Positions 27,700-37,345 of a stretch of 64,000 nucleotides of DNA are shown here, piece after piece. The notes beneath the pieces are model-generated. The model saw nothing but the letters and a program-made list of their open reading frames with translations, ran no database searches and was not told the origin of the DNA. This DNA is from a bacterium (GTDB lineage Bacteria > Eisenbacteria > RBG-16-71-46 > CAIMUX01). The position numbers were made by a program, and so were the translations under genes. The stretch is from NCBI GenBank assembly GCA_030431975.1, contig JAUIHP010000022.1, forward strand, positions 54,241 through 118,240. The letters are read 5' to 3'. Numbering within the stretch: position 1 is the stretch's first letter; each line of letters begins with the position of its first letter.

Positions 27700-28953
27700 A
27701 TGAGCTCGGACCCGGTGATCATCGTGGGTGGCGGCCTGGCAGGTTTGGCCTGCGCGCGACAATTGCAGCAGGCGGACGTACCTTTCCTGCTGCTGGAAGC
27801 TTCGGACGGACTTGGTGGCCGGGTCCGTACCGACGTGGTCGACGGGTTCCTACTCGACCGCGGCTTTCAGGTTCTGCTTTCCGCCTATCCGGAATGCCGT
27901 GAGGTCCTCGACTACGATGCGCTGAACCTGGGTTACTTCCGCGAGGGCGCCCGCGTCCGTGTCGAGGGTGAGTTCCACGAAGTGGCCGATCCGTTCAAAC
28001 GCCCCGAGTCGACATGGAAGACGCTGCGCGCGCCGATTGGCGGCATGTCGGACAAGCTGCGCATTGGGACGATGCGGACGCGTCTTGCCGGAGAGTCTTT
28101 GGAGGACGTGTTCTCGCGGCCGGAGTCGACGACCGAAGCACACCTGCGTGATGCCGGGTTTTCGGACGAGATGATCGACCGCTTCTTCCGACGGTTCTTC
28201 GGGGGCATCTTTCTCGAGTCCGGCCTGACCACGTCCAGCCGGATGTTCGAGTTCGTGTTCCGGATGTTCTCTCTGGGGCCGGCCTGCCTTCCGGACAAAG
28301 GGATGGGAGCGCTGGCCCGGCAGCTTGCAGCGGGGCTGCCGGAGACGTCGATTCGAACAGGTGTCGAGGTTGGCTCGGTGCGTGATGACGGAGTGACGAC
28401 CGTTTCCGGAGATACGATTGCCGGACGCGCTGTCGTCGTGGCGACCGAAGGCCGTGGAGCTGCGAAGTTACTGCCTGAAGTCGCGGATCCCGGTTATCGC
28501 GGCGTTACGTGCTTCTACTATGCCGCGGAACGTGCGCCTTTAGAGGATCCGATCCTTCTACTCGGCGATCCGGCGGAGGGGCCCATTCAAAACATGTGCT
28601 TTCCCTCGCAGGTTGCAGCCGGATACGCCCCGGACGGGAAGACCCTGGCCTCGGTGTCCGTGCTGGAAGAGACCGTTTCCGAGCGCGGCGGTGATGTGCA
28701 GAGCGCGGTCGAGTCCCAGTTGCGGTCGTGGTTTGGGGACGAGACCGACGGTTGGAAACTACTTCGTCGTTATGACGTGGAGTACGCGTTGCCCCATCAG
28801 GATCCGCCGGCGTTGGAGCCCGCCTCCCGCGAAGTCAAGGTTCGGGACGGTGTCTACGTCTGCGGGGACCACCGGGAGACGGCTTCGTTGCAGGGAGCCC
28901 TCGTGTCGGGACGCCGGGCGGCTGAAGCCGTCGTCTCAGAGGTGCGCGGCTGA
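27700..28953 (+). CDS. FAD-dependent amine oxidase/desaturase-like oxidoreductase
   Basis: A flavoenzyme of 417 residues. The dinucleotide-binding motif VGGGLAGLACARQL lies at residues 7-20, followed by LEASDGLGGRVRTD, the standard opening of the amine-oxidase / phytoene-desaturase / protoporphyrinogen-oxidase superfamily. The C-terminal FAD motif is GVYVCGDHRETASLQGALVS. Substrate cannot be told; close relatives are annotated as NAD(P)/FAD-dependent oxidoreductases of carotenoid or quinone metabolism. Start ATG 27700 has GAGGAG 6 nt upstream; the longer frame from 27622 looks non-coding. Confidence 0.85.
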   Translation: MSSDPVIIVGGGLAGLACARQLQQADVPFLLLEASDGLGGRVRTDVVDGFLLDRGFQVLLSAYPECREVLDYDALNLGYFREGARVRVEGEFHEVADPFKRPESTWKTLRAPIGGMSDKLRIGTMRTRLAGESLEDVFSRPESTTEAHLRDAGFSDEMIDRFFRRFFGGIFLESGLTTSSRMFEFVFRMFSLGPACLPDKGMGALARQLAAGLPETSIRTGVEVGSVRDDGVTTVSGDTIAGRAVVVATEGRGAAKLLPEVADPGYRGVTCFYYAAERAPLEDPILLLGDPAEGPIQNMCFPSQVAAGYAPDGKTLASVSVLEETVSERGGDVQSAVESQLRSWFGDETDGWKLLRRYDVEYALPHQDPPALEPASREVKVRDGVYVCGDHRETASLQGALVSGRRAAEAVVSEVRG

Positions 28954-29077
28954 CGAAGAGGCAAGGGCGCCGTTTCGCGCGAAGACTTCACATCGCCCTG
29001 AATTCAGCCTGCAATGTCTCGGGTCCACGCCTGCCGCCAGCCGGTTCCTTGCGTCCTCGGCAGGTGCCCTGGTGGAT

Positions 29078-30022
29078 CTACGCGATCCACTTTGTTGCCG
29101 TGGAGTCCTTGTTCTTCGTTCGTTCCGCGATCCGGTAGGCGATGTCGTAGGAGGCGCGAAGAGCTCCGCCTTCCGCGGTTCGATTGACGAAGGATTCCCG
29201 GTCCATGACGGCGGCCCATTTTTCCATCTGCGGGTCGTAGGGGACGCAACCGAGCAGTGTCGTTTCCATTCCGAGGAAACGACGACAGACCTCGCTGACC
29301 ACGGGGCCGACCCGCTCCTCCTTGGGTGCGCGGACCATGTTGACGATGATGTGGATCTTCAGGTTGGCGACCCGCTCTTCGATGTCCGGCAGTGCGCCCG
29401 GTTCGGTGATGGCCACTTCCTGCAGAACTTCCTCTGCCGACTGCGGAGCCCCTTCATCACGAAGGTTGGCCGGGTCGAGAAGGTCCTGGAGCGAGGTTCC
29501 ACGGAGACCGCGCGAGACCAGGCGGAAGAAAGCGGCTTTGATGAAGCCGTATGCGTTTTGGATCGACGTCGGTTGCGGTGTCAGGACAACCAGTTTGTTC
29601 GGCGCCGCCAGGAAGAGATCGAGAGTGTTGAGGCTCGAGCCCGCACCGAGGTCGACCATGAGAAAGTCGGTGTCGATCGCGTTCATGGCGCGAACCAGTC
29701 GCGTCTTCTGCCCGAAGTTCGGATTGGCCAGTGCGGGTACATCGCTTCCGCCGGCGATGAGCTTCACGTTGGGGAGCGCCGTTTCCAGGAGGAGATGATC
29801 AAGAGACGGGACGCGTCGCAGAATGAAGTCGTCGATGGTGCAATGGGGGATGCGAAGCCCCAACATCGTGTGCAGGTTCGCTCCGCCGAGATCTCCGTCC
29901 AGTAGCGTGACGTCGTTCTTCAGCCGACCCAGCCAATAGGCCAACGAAACCGTGAGTAGACTCTTTCCGACCCCGCCCTTGCCTCCGGCAATCGCCCAGG
30001 TGTGATTCGGTAGTTGTATCAT
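29078..30022 (-). CDS. MinD/ParA-family ATPase (FleN/FlhG-like)
   Basis: Cytosolic P-loop ATPase of 314 residues. The deviant Walker A motif GGKGGVGKS is at residues 13-21, then LLDGDLGGANLHTMLG, and MVDLGAGSSLNTLDL as switch II. MinD, FlhG and relatives dimerise on membranes and place or count cell-surface machines such as flagella, pili or chemoreceptors. It has no long C-terminal amphipathic helix that I can recognise. Its start overlaps the stop of the PilZ gene, so the two are coupled and may together link c-di-GMP to positioning of an envelope machine. No flagellar gene is in the window. Confidence 0.85.
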   Translation of the reverse strand: MIQLPNHTWAIAGGKGGVGKSLLTVSLAYWLGRLKNDVTLLDGDLGGANLHTMLGLRIPHCTIDDFILRRVPSLDHLLLETALPNVKLIAGGSDVPALANPNFGQKTRLVRAMNAIDTDFLMVDLGAGSSLNTLDLFLAAPNKLVVLTPQPTSIQNAYGFIKAAFFRLVSRGLRGTSLQDLLDPANLRDEGAPQSAEEVLQEVAITEPGALPDIEERVANLKIHIIVNMVRAPKEERVGPVVSEVCRRFLGMETTLLGCVPYDPQMEKWAAVMDRESFVNRTAEGGALRASYDIAYRIAERTKNKDSTATKWIA

Positions 30023-31140
30023 CAGGCGTTTCCTAGCTTCCCGGTGTTCTCGGCTTGGCCGATGTTCGACTCGATGAGGTTCCACAGGTACTGCACGTCG
30101 CGGCGGCCGGAAAGAAGCTCGGCGACTCCTTCCATGAACTCCGGCATGGGATCGACGAACTTGATTCCCATACGGATGTCCCGCTCGTCGCCTTTTTCCT
30201 CGGTCCAACAGATGAGTCCGAGTGTGGAGATCGGTTCTCCCCGCCCGGGGACGCAAAGCGCGATTCGAATCTTCTTGTCCTTGAGTTGAATGCCGTGCAG
30301 GCGGTCGAAGCGATCCTTGACTTCGATTCCGGCTCCGCGTGGTGTGAGATCCGTGATCTGAGCGGTAAAACGCGTCGGACCCTGGCGCGGGTTGGCTCTT
30401 CCCAATAGGGCGACGGCCGCGGTCAGTTCGAGTTTGCGACGAGAGACGGTACGACGACCGGCAGGACGGACCTTGCCGGCGACTTCCGTGCGTCCCCACC
30501 AGACCAGCGCCCAGGGTGTCGCCGTGGGACCGACATCCGTTCCGCGAGCGACGATCCAGCAGTCCGAACCCAGAATCGGCTCGTCGGGGACGATCGCCAG
30601 GCGGTCACGTGTCAACACCGACCAGGCGATGTGCAGCCGCGGAGTTCCCAGAAACTCTCGGGGAAGCGGGTCCTGCCCGTCGCGGTTCCGGGAAGACTGA
30701 ACGCGTAGCAGTTCCTTGAGGACCGGTTTCAGGCAGTCGTCCGGAAGGCCGGACGCACTTGCCAGTTTGAGAATGCTGAGAGCCTTGAGGTACTCCGAGC
30801 GCGAGGCGTAGTCGTCGACGCAGCGTTCGACGGCGCGAAGAAGGCTGGACGCCGACGGTCCGTTCTCGGACGAATCCGAGGAACCGTAGGGCTCCGGGGA
30901 ACCCGGCGCATCCGACGAACCTGAGGCATTCGACGAACCCGAGGTATCCGACGAATCCGACGAATCCGAGGCATCCGCCGAATCCGGGGCGTCCTGGAAG
31001 GTGTCGACTGGTCCGGAGTTTGCGGAGTGGGATTCTTCCGCTCCGGGCATGAGGGCTTCGCGACCGTCTTCCTCGTCCCGCCAGGCGGGTCGGTCGAGTT
31101 CACCCGAAAGCAGCTGTTTCCACTCGTCGATGAGCTTCAC
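30022..31140 (-). CDS. PilZ-domain protein with Ser/Asp-rich linker
   Basis: About 372 residues. The N-terminal 45 residues (IDEWKQLLSGE onward) lead into a low-complexity Ser/Asp/Gly/Pro linker (about residues 46-93), then a helical segment and a C-terminal PilZ-like domain (about 235-345) with RRTVSRRKLELTAAVAL and ITDLTPRGAGIEV, matching the RxxxR and D/NxSxxG c-di-GMP-binding pattern loosely (Thr-Pro-Arg in place of Ser-x-x). I chose GTG 31140, which has GGAGGG upstream; codons from 31497 down to 31140 look non-coding. It is coupled to the MinD-like ATPase. c-di-GMP binding is inferred. Confidence 0.72.
   Translation of the reverse strand: MKLIDEWKQLLSGELDRPAWRDEEDGREALMPGAEESHSANSGPVDTFQDAPDSADASDSSDSSDTSGSSNASGSSDAPGSPEPYGSSDSSENGPSASSLLRAVERCVDDYASRSEYLKALSILKLASASGLPDDCLKPVLKELLRVQSSRNRDGQDPLPREFLGTPRLHIAWSVLTRDRLAIVPDEPILGSDCWIVARGTDVGPTATPWALVWWGRTEVAGKVRPAGRRTVSRRKLELTAAVALLGRANPRQGPTRFTAQITDLTPRGAGIEVKDRFDRLHGIQLKDKKIRIALCVPGRGEPISTLGLICWTEEKGDERDIRMGIKFVDPMPEFMEGVAELLSGRRDVQYLWNLIESNIGQAENTGKLGNA
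30862..31003 (-). repeat. Coding microsatellite-like Ser/Asp linker in the PilZ gene
   Basis: Degenerate 9-nt and 3-nt periodic DNA based on the unit TCCGACGAA/TCCGAG on the + strand, encoding runs such as SDSSDSSDTSGSSNASGSSD on the minus strand. It resembles the Ser-Asp stalks of surface proteins but lies in a predicted cytoplasmic protein. Such tracts are prone to length change by slippage. Confidence 0.7.
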
Positions 31141-31734
31141 GATCTTCGTCCCTCCGGTTCCCACACACTTCGCAACAAGTCCGAGCAGCCCGCACAGCCG
31201 AAGCCGCGGGTCACTCGGGAAAGTCGTGTTTTGGGAGGTCGGCGGAACGCTGGGTTCCGGCAACCGGCCCGACTGGACGGTGTCGAACTCTAGAGTCTTA
31301 CGTCGGCACGCGAGAGCAAATCTCTTGAGAACTCTCTGTCGTTTGCGATGCGAAAGAGAGTGCTCGAGGCGTTTCTTCCATCTGCGACGAGTTTGAATCC
31401 AATCCGGAATCTGGTGGATTGGTTCTCGTCTCGAGACGACCGAAGCTCCCGAGTTGCGGGGTGTGCGACATCGGTGGCGGGCGACCGTCCGATCCAAGAC
31501 TTTGAACTCTGGTTGCGCGACGTTTCCGCAGCCGTTTTCCCGAACAGAAGACGGACCGCGCCCTGTTGAGAATGCCTAAATCCCTCTCGATCTACACAAA
31601 TGTGGACAGTAGTCCGGGGCTTTTCTCAACGGACGGTGTTGTCGAGGAAAGACTCGTTTGCAAGTCAGCCAGCATTACAGCTCGCTGTCCACAACTGCTC
31701 GAGTAGACAAGTGACAACAAGGAGATTCCTGAAG
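31141..31734. other. Divergent intergenic region, PilZ gene and secreted-protein gene
   Basis: About 590 bp separating the minus-strand PilZ/MinD pair from the plus-strand secreted-protein group. It should contain divergent promoters; I found no convincing -35/-10 pair. A ribosome-binding site for 31140 (GGAGGG) lies at the left and one for 31735 (AAGGAG) at the right. Open frames across it look like chance frames with atypical composition. Confidence 0.4.
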
Positions 31735-32460
31735 ATGAGAAAGTATCTCTTCCTTGCCGGTGCTCTCGCACTTGGGACGTTCGCAATGGACGCCCAGGCT
31801 CAGAGTACGGGTACGGTTCAGATCATCGGATCGGTCAATCCCGTCGGCGCGATTCGCTGGTGGGCCTGGACCCCGGCAAACGCCGGTATCGAAACCGGTG
31901 TGAACACCCCGAACACGCAGAACCAGCCGCTCGACTTCTCGATCGACGTCAGCGACGTGGCTGCGGGCAACAACCTGAACGACGTGACGGGTGGTAACGT
32001 GACGGTCATCCTTCGCTCCAACGAAGCCTACCGTCTCTTTGCCGAAGTCACGGCCTCGAACAACTTCGGTCTCGCCGCCAACGGTGATCTCGAACTCGAC
32101 GACATCGGTGTCGGCTTCACGAACCTGACGGGTTCCGGTGACGGCAGCCGTCGGATGACGGCTCCGGATCCGGTGGCCGCTTCGACGATCATCGCAGGTT
32201 ACGACGTCGACCCGACGTCCGTCGCCCTCGAGCCGGTCAACTTCGAGCCGGACTGGGTCGGTGGCGGAATCAACACGCTTGGCACGCTCAACGGTGGTTC
32301 CGTCGAGGTCGTGAATGGACCGCGCATTTCCCGCCGTGGTGGTCGCAACTCGCCGAACAACGGTCTGCTGCTGGACGTGGGCTTCGCATTGAGCCCGCTC
32401 TACTACAGCCCGGTGGCGAGCTGGGACGCGACGGTCGAACTGACGATGCTGACCCCGTAG
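31735..32460 (+). CDS. Secreted protein, possible pilin-like subunit
   Basis: A 241-residue exported protein with a clean signal peptide (MRKYLFLAGALALGTFAMDA then QAQ). The mature part is beta-rich and Asn/Gly/Thr-rich (GTVQIIGSVNPVGAIRWWAW, then ATVELTMLTP at the end), without Cys. I do not recognise the family. AAGGAG precedes ATG 31735; the frame upstream to 31600 is not needed. It is followed within 2-100 bp by another exported protein and then a pilus-chaperone-like protein, so a structural subunit of a surface fibre is a reasonable guess. It uses very regular high-GC codons, suggesting high expression. Confidence 0.7.
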   Translation: MRKYLFLAGALALGTFAMDAQAQSTGTVQIIGSVNPVGAIRWWAWTPANAGIETGVNTPNTQNQPLDFSIDVSDVAAGNNLNDVTGGNVTVILRSNEAYRLFAEVTASNNFGLAANGDLELDDIGVGFTNLTGSGDGSRRMTAPDPVAASTIIAGYDVDPTSVALEPVNFEPDWVGGGINTLGTLNGGSVEVVNGPRISRRGGRNSPNNGLLLDVGFALSPLYYSPVASWDATVELTMLTP

Positions 32461-32461
32461 T

Positions 32462-33184
32462 TTGGGGAGATGTGGGGAGCCGGTGAAGGACTTGTACCGG
32501 GGACCATATTCGGAGATCGAACCCAATCGCCGGGACAGGTGGTACTGGTTCCTCCGCATTATGAGCGTCGCTCTTCTCGGAGCGCTGACGGGCAGTCCTT
32601 GCCTGTCAGCGCCTTCCGAGTTTGATCTCGTTTTCGTTCTGACCGAGGACATGATGCCGGCGGAGTTCCCGGAGGATGTTCGCGATCTCGACGACCTGGA
32701 CGGAGAGGTGGCCGGTCGCGGTGGGGGCACTCCACTCGGTACGATCAACCTGGCCGAACTCTCGCCTCTCAACATGGCGGACTTTGCTGCCGGCCGGGTC
32801 CGAGTCGCCATCTACTCTCCCTGGGGCTACATCCCCAGGTACCGAATCAATGGACAGATCTCCGCGGCCATGATCTCCGGACCGGGGGACATCTCTCTCA
32901 GCGACTACGGGGCTGGAGTCGCCGATGTTGTCGCCCGGCAGCCGCAGATCAACAATTCCTACGACTACGACCCGTCCGACGTCGGAAAGAACGGAGATGA
33001 CGAACCTGCGTTTCAAGGGACGTTGCAGGGCCTGTCGATGGGCGGAGATGAACTCTATCGGACCCGCGGTTCGTTCTTCGGATCGTGGAATTACTTCACG
33101 CTGATCGTTGCCGTCGGTCCGCAGTTCTTCACGCCGACCGGAACGATCCCCGTGTCGGTGGAGCTGCAGATCGTGACCTTCTAA
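32462..33184 (+). CDS. Secreted protein, possible minor fibre subunit
   Basis: About 240 residues if started at TTG 32462. A hydrophobic export segment (IMSVALLGALTGSPCLSA) lies near residues 33-50 and would suit a start at ATG 32561; GTG 32483 is another option, and no ribosome-binding site decides clearly. The mature part ends VPVSVELQIVTF, much like the end of the preceding gene product (TVELTMLTP), and both are beta-rich, so the two may be distant homologues. It lies immediately after that gene and 140 bp before the chaperone-like gene. Function unknown. Confidence 0.6.
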   Translation: MGRCGEPVKDLYRGPYSEIEPNRRDRWYWFLRIMSVALLGALTGSPCLSAPSEFDLVFVLTEDMMPAEFPEDVRDLDDLDGEVAGRGGGTPLGTINLAELSPLNMADFAAGRVRVAIYSPWGYIPRYRINGQISAAMISGPGDISLSDYGAGVADVVARQPQINNSYDYDPSDVGKNGDDEPAFQGTLQGLSMGGDELYRTRGSFFGSWNYFTLIVAVGPQFFTPTGTIPVSVELQIVTF

Positions 33185-33323
33185 TGAACCTGTCCCGATT
33201 CGAGACATCGACTGAATGCCTGGTTTTCCGGCTCGTCCAAGGCAGTGCCCCTTCGCTGCGACGAGCCATGAGTTGAGTTGGAGATCCGTGCACCCAATGA
33301 ATCATCGAGGAGTGATGGTTGAT

Positions 33324-34286
33324 ATGCGACCCGCAACGTCTTGTTCTGGACCCGCAACGTCTTGTTCCGAGTGTCCGCGTAGAAACACGATCCGAACGAT
33401 AGGTGCCGGGTGGCGCGCCGTGCTGGGCTCGGTTGTAGCCATCGTTGCCCTTGCCCACTCGACGACGGCGGAGGCCGGAGAAGTGGCGGTGATGCCTTCC
33501 CGGCTTCACGTTTCCGTCCCTGCCGGTCAGGACTACACGCATGTCGTCCAGATCATGTACGGAAAAGACAATGCGCAGGACAAAATGCCGCTGCGGCTCA
33601 TTCTTTCCGAAGAGGACTGGGACCAGGGGGTCGACGGGAAGATGCGGTTCCTGAAAGACGAAGAGACGCTTCCCATGTCTGCCCGTCCTTTCGTCGTCTT
33701 TTCTCCGCGGGAGCAGGAACTCGTTCCCGGTGAGACCGGTGAAGTCCGCGTGTCCATCATCGTTCCCGAAGACACGCCGCCCGGTGAGTACCGCAGCGCG
33801 GTCATCTACTCGCCGCGAACGCCGTACCGTGAGCTGAAGGAAGGTGACCAGCGCCTGAACATGCACCTGCGGCTCGGGACGGCCATCTATGTCGAGGTAC
33901 CGCCGGTCAGTGCCCAGGTCGAGATGGTCGGCTTGGAAGTGATTCCCGACGGCCGCGGCTGGGCCGTGAAGCCGTCATTCGTCAACCGGGGCGAGGTCCA
34001 CGTGCGACTGCAGGACGAGTTCGAGATTTACGACATGACCGGACTCGATGTGGACGGACCCGAGCGCGGTCCGCTGGTCGTCGAGCGGGAGCCTGAAGAA
34101 GCCGGAATCGTCCTGCCGGGGCACGACCGGTTCTTCAACCGACCCGTCCCGCAGTTTGTGCTCTATCCAGGTACGTTCCGACTCGTCTATCGCGCAGATC
34201 CGGATCGGGATCTTCCGATCATGGAGGGAGAGACGATCTTCAACATCGCCGATCCTCACGGAACGGTGGCCGGCGGGAACGAGTAG
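33324..34286 (+). CDS. Pilus-assembly-chaperone-like periplasmic protein
   Basis: About 320 residues. After a signal-like segment (AVLGSVVAIVALAHSTTA) comes an immunoglobulin-like domain with VAVMPSRLHVSVPAGQDYTH, FVVFSPREQELVPGETGEVR and IVPEDTPPGEYRSAVIY, the arrangement of the N-terminal domain of PapD-like or DUF916-like chaperone/adaptor proteins. A second domain ends in FRLVYRADPDRDLP. Chaperone-usher chaperones are usually 220-250 residues, so this is longer. Start is uncertain: ATG 33324, 33315 and 33297 are all in frame, with GAGGAG at about 33307. The nearest usher-like gene is far away at 44578-47580. Confidence 0.65.
   Translation: MRPATSCSGPATSCSECPRRNTIRTIGAGWRAVLGSVVAIVALAHSTTAEAGEVAVMPSRLHVSVPAGQDYTHVVQIMYGKDNAQDKMPLRLILSEEDWDQGVDGKMRFLKDEETLPMSARPFVVFSPREQELVPGETGEVRVSIIVPEDTPPGEYRSAVIYSPRTPYRELKEGDQRLNMHLRLGTAIYVEVPPVSAQVEMVGLEVIPDGRGWAVKPSFVNRGEVHVRLQDEFEIYDMTGLDVDGPERGPLVVEREPEEAGIVLPGHDRFFNRPVPQFVLYPGTFRLVYRADPDRDLPIMEGETIFNIADPHGTVAGGNE
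33328..33369 (+). repeat. 21-bp tandem duplication at the start of the chaperone-like gene
   Basis: GACCCGCAACGTCTTGTTCxG occurs twice in tandem at 33328-33348 and 33349-33369 with one mismatch. It encodes two near-identical seven-residue units in the N-region before the signal peptide's hydrophobic core, so it may be neutral. Confidence 0.85.
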
Positions 34287-34405
34287 GCTCCGGACCCCAC
34301 CTGGCCGGGGGGCATCGTGAGCAACGTGTATCGACGACCCAGAGATGCGACACAAGTGTTATACTCGCCGAACCTCGCATCACCCTCGCTGAAAGGCTGG
34401 AACTC

Positions 34406-37243
34406 ATGGGGCGAGTCTTGGCGACGATCGGATTCGGCCTTGCCGAATCCGTCCACTCTCTGCTGTCGAGGCAGCGCCAAGTCCGCATACGCGTCGCCCT
34501 CTATCTTCTATTTCTCTCGGTCTTTGTCCCCGGTTTGGGAACTGCGGGGATCGTTTCGGAGGAGATTCGCCTCGATCCCGGGTATCGGTATGTCACGTTT
34601 TCCAATCCGACTTTCCCCGTCGTAGGCGTTCGGGAGGACACGCTCGGATTCTTCATCTCAGACGTGCTCCGCGACGAGATGCGACTGTACAAACGTGGGC
34701 TTCTCGGCGAAGAGGTCGGTCTTGGCTTTACGAGCACGCGGTCCGGATTCGTCTACGACGTTCTATGGGAAGAGGATGGTGGTCTTTGGGTGCTCGAGTC
34801 GAAGGGTGTCGGGCAACTTCAACTCACACATCGGCCGTCCGCGGGAGCCGAAGATGTCGACCGGGAGGTCGTCCTCCAAGATGACGCAGAGGGTCTTGAG
34901 TACCTGTGGCTCTTCGAGAACTACCCTATCCTTCGCGCCATCGACGATGAGTTGTGGGTGGCCTGGTCCGATTCAAGGATCGAGGTCCGACGGCTGTCCA
35001 GCGATCTGGAGCTACTGGATTCTCTCTCGTACGAGATCGGCGGGGGAGGGTCCTTCGGGTTTGAGCCCTCCTCGGATGGACACCTTCTCGTATGGCCGGG
35101 GCTCAACGAACTGTTCTACATTGAATTCGATCCCCAGGGCCAGCCAAAGACGGTCGCCGCTCAGAGAGTCAACCTGCAGAGCCGAGCCTTGAGAGCCGCG
35201 GTCGCGCGAGTAGAAGAAAACTGGCTTCTCGCCTACTCCGATGTTCGGGGCGAAGTCCGACTCGGAGTGTTCGATTCCGGCCAGCTCTCAAGCAGTGAAC
35301 GACACCAATCCTTTGCGGACTGCGGACTATCTCTCGTCGCCGGTGACAACGAAGCCCTACTCGTGATCCGAGACTATAACCCAACAGCCCTCCGAGTCGA
35401 TTGGGAAGGGAATCGGCTCGGTGAAGCCATCGAGCTCCGCGCCGGTGAATGGCAATGGGACCCGGTCCGGCCGCAACAAGTGGACGCTCTCTGGACCGGC
35501 TCCCAGTACGTCGTCGTCCTGCCGGAGTATGTGTGTTGCACGACCGCGGCCGGATGCAGATACGACCCACCTTGGCGAGTTTCAGCTTTCTGGATCGATC
35601 CCACCATCGATACCAAGGCAGAACGATTTGAGATCAACGAAACCTTCGCTCCGACCGCAGCCTGGTCTCACTTCTCCGACGGCAACTTCGTGCAGGTGAT
35701 GCACGACCCCAGTTCCGACGGATTTCAGTTCGTCAGCATTCCTTCGGAGGGTGCACCGCATCCCATAAAGGAATATCGCATCGAAGATCCGCGTTGCGAC
35801 CGGCGCATGCTCAGCGTATCCGGTGGGTCAGCCGGTGAAACCGTGCTCCTGGCCTACAAGACCGAGAGTCAGAGTTTCGACTTCAGCTGGGAGCGACTGA
35901 TTGTTGAACGTACAGATCCTCTCGGGGAGTCTCGCAGCGTCTTCGGGGTGGCCGGCAAACAACTCTTCGTCCAGTCCGTTTCGGCCGATGGAGATGACGA
36001 TGCGGCGTGGGTCGCCTACATCGGCGAGACGCTCGACCTCCGATCCGCGACTGTCGGGTACAACGGTAGCTTGACGTCAAAATCCTGGCCATTTGGTGAC
36101 GAAAGCACGACGAAAGCCAAGATCGCAGGGACAAGAGACGCCGGACTTGTCGTGTGGGAATCGACCGAAGAATTCGACGGACGGGGGCTTCGTTTCGCAA
36201 CCATCGATCCGTTGACGCAGGATGGGCCCATTGTGGGTGCTTGGCTCTGGCCGGACGTCCTTGATCGGGTGCGACTTCTCGAGGTCGAGAACGGACCCGC
36301 CTCCGACTTGGTCGTTTTCACCGAGGTCGACAGCTCTGGTGAAACCAGCCTCTATACGGTCGCCATTCGAGACGGCGACCCCGGTCCGCCAATCCGACAC
36401 GATGGGGTAGGAGAGGACACCCATGCTGATGTCGTCTGGGACGGTTATCGATTCTTTGTTGCGTGGACAACGCCTATGGGTGGAGTCGAAGCGGTCCGAG
36501 TTGGGGCCAACGGACTCTCAGTCGATGCAGAGCCGAAGAAGCTCTTTGCCCACCATGGCCCGATCTCCCTCTCGTCTGACGGTGCAGGTACGATCGGTAT
36601 GGCATATGGCGGGAACCGCTTCCGCAAGGTCGTCGACGATCCCTCGCCCATCCTGGTTTCGGGCCTGGAAGCCACATGGCTGGCCGAGGGCGTCGAGATT
36701 GCTTGGATCGTCCACGAGCCGGAACCTGCGCTCTACGAAGTGCTCCGCGTAGTCGGGACAGATGATTCTGAGCTTGCCTCGGTGGGAACGGTCCCCGCGA
36801 CGTTGGGCCGTATGGCGGTAATCGATTATGCCGCGGAGACAGGTACGAATCCCAGGTACTTGCTAAGGGCGACGTACTCCAGTGGTCGAGCCGGTACGAT
36901 TGGATCCGTCACCGCGACGTCTTCGTCGACGGTCTCCTCGGTGTTGACACTACAAGTACGTCCGAACCCAGTACGGGACGGACGAGCATTCTTCGAGTTT
37001 CGTCTACCAGACTCGGCCGAGCCGGGCGCCGTCCGATCGACGGGAGACACCCAACTCGAACTGAGTATCTTCGATACGACGGGGCGTCGTGTGCATTCGG
37101 AGCGAGGACCCGCTGTTCCCAGCGGAATGATGGAGTGGGATTATTCGGCGACGGTCCCGACGGTGTCAGCAGGTGTCTACTTTGCGACGATGCGATGGGG
37201 AAAACTCAGTGTGACCCGGCCGATGACAGTGTTGTCACGTTGA
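34406..37243 (+). CDS. Large secreted beta-propeller-like protein with C-terminal sorting domain
   Basis: A 945-residue exported protein. A signal segment (ALYLLFLSVFVPGLG) lies at about 32-46. The body looks like repeated propeller blades with short acidic-aromatic strands (VYDVLWEEDGGLWVLESKG, LLVWPGLNELFYIEFD), and its last 90 residues are a FlgD-Ig-like sorting domain: LQVRPNPVRDGRAFFEFRLP, LSIFDTTGRRVH and AGVYFATMRW, ending VLSR. The start ATG 34406 leaves a long N-region with Arg residues; a later start is possible. It is the first of a group of sorted secreted proteins running to 41541. Function unknown. Confidence 0.78.
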   Translation: MGRVLATIGFGLAESVHSLLSRQRQVRIRVALYLLFLSVFVPGLGTAGIVSEEIRLDPGYRYVTFSNPTFPVVGVREDTLGFFISDVLRDEMRLYKRGLLGEEVGLGFTSTRSGFVYDVLWEEDGGLWVLESKGVGQLQLTHRPSAGAEDVDREVVLQDDAEGLEYLWLFENYPILRAIDDELWVAWSDSRIEVRRLSSDLELLDSLSYEIGGGGSFGFEPSSDGHLLVWPGLNELFYIEFDPQGQPKTVAAQRVNLQSRALRAAVARVEENWLLAYSDVRGEVRLGVFDSGQLSSSERHQSFADCGLSLVAGDNEALLVIRDYNPTALRVDWEGNRLGEAIELRAGEWQWDPVRPQQVDALWTGSQYVVVLPEYVCCTTAAGCRYDPPWRVSAFWIDPTIDTKAERFEINETFAPTAAWSHFSDGNFVQVMHDPSSDGFQFVSIPSEGAPHPIKEYRIEDPRCDRRMLSVSGGSAGETVLLAYKTESQSFDFSWERLIVERTDPLGESRSVFGVAGKQLFVQSVSADGDDDAAWVAYIGETLDLRSATVGYNGSLTSKSWPFGDESTTKAKIAGTRDAGLVVWESTEEFDGRGLRFATIDPLTQDGPIVGAWLWPDVLDRVRLLEVENGPASDLVVFTEVDSSGETSLYTVAIRDGDPGPPIRHDGVGEDTHADVVWDGYRFFVAWTTPMGGVEAVRVGANGLSVDAEPKKLFAHHGPISLSSDGAGTIGMAYGGNRFRKVVDDPSPILVSGLEATWLAEGVEIAWIVHEPEPALYEVLRVVGTDDSELASVGTVPATLGRMAVIDYAAETGTNPRYLLRATYSSGRAGTIGSVTATSSSTVSSVLTLQVRPNPVRDGRAFFEFRLPDSAEPGAVRSTGDTQLELSIFDTTGRRVHSERGPAVPSGMMEWDYSATVPTVSAGVYFATMRWGKLSVTRPMTVLSR

Positions 37244-37345
37244 CCGACGGCGGCCGGTGACTGTGCGTGGCGCGCCAAACTCTGAATGACTGCGCATCGC
37301 GCGCACTGCGCTCGTCTCGTTCTTGACGGCCGACACATTGACGCC

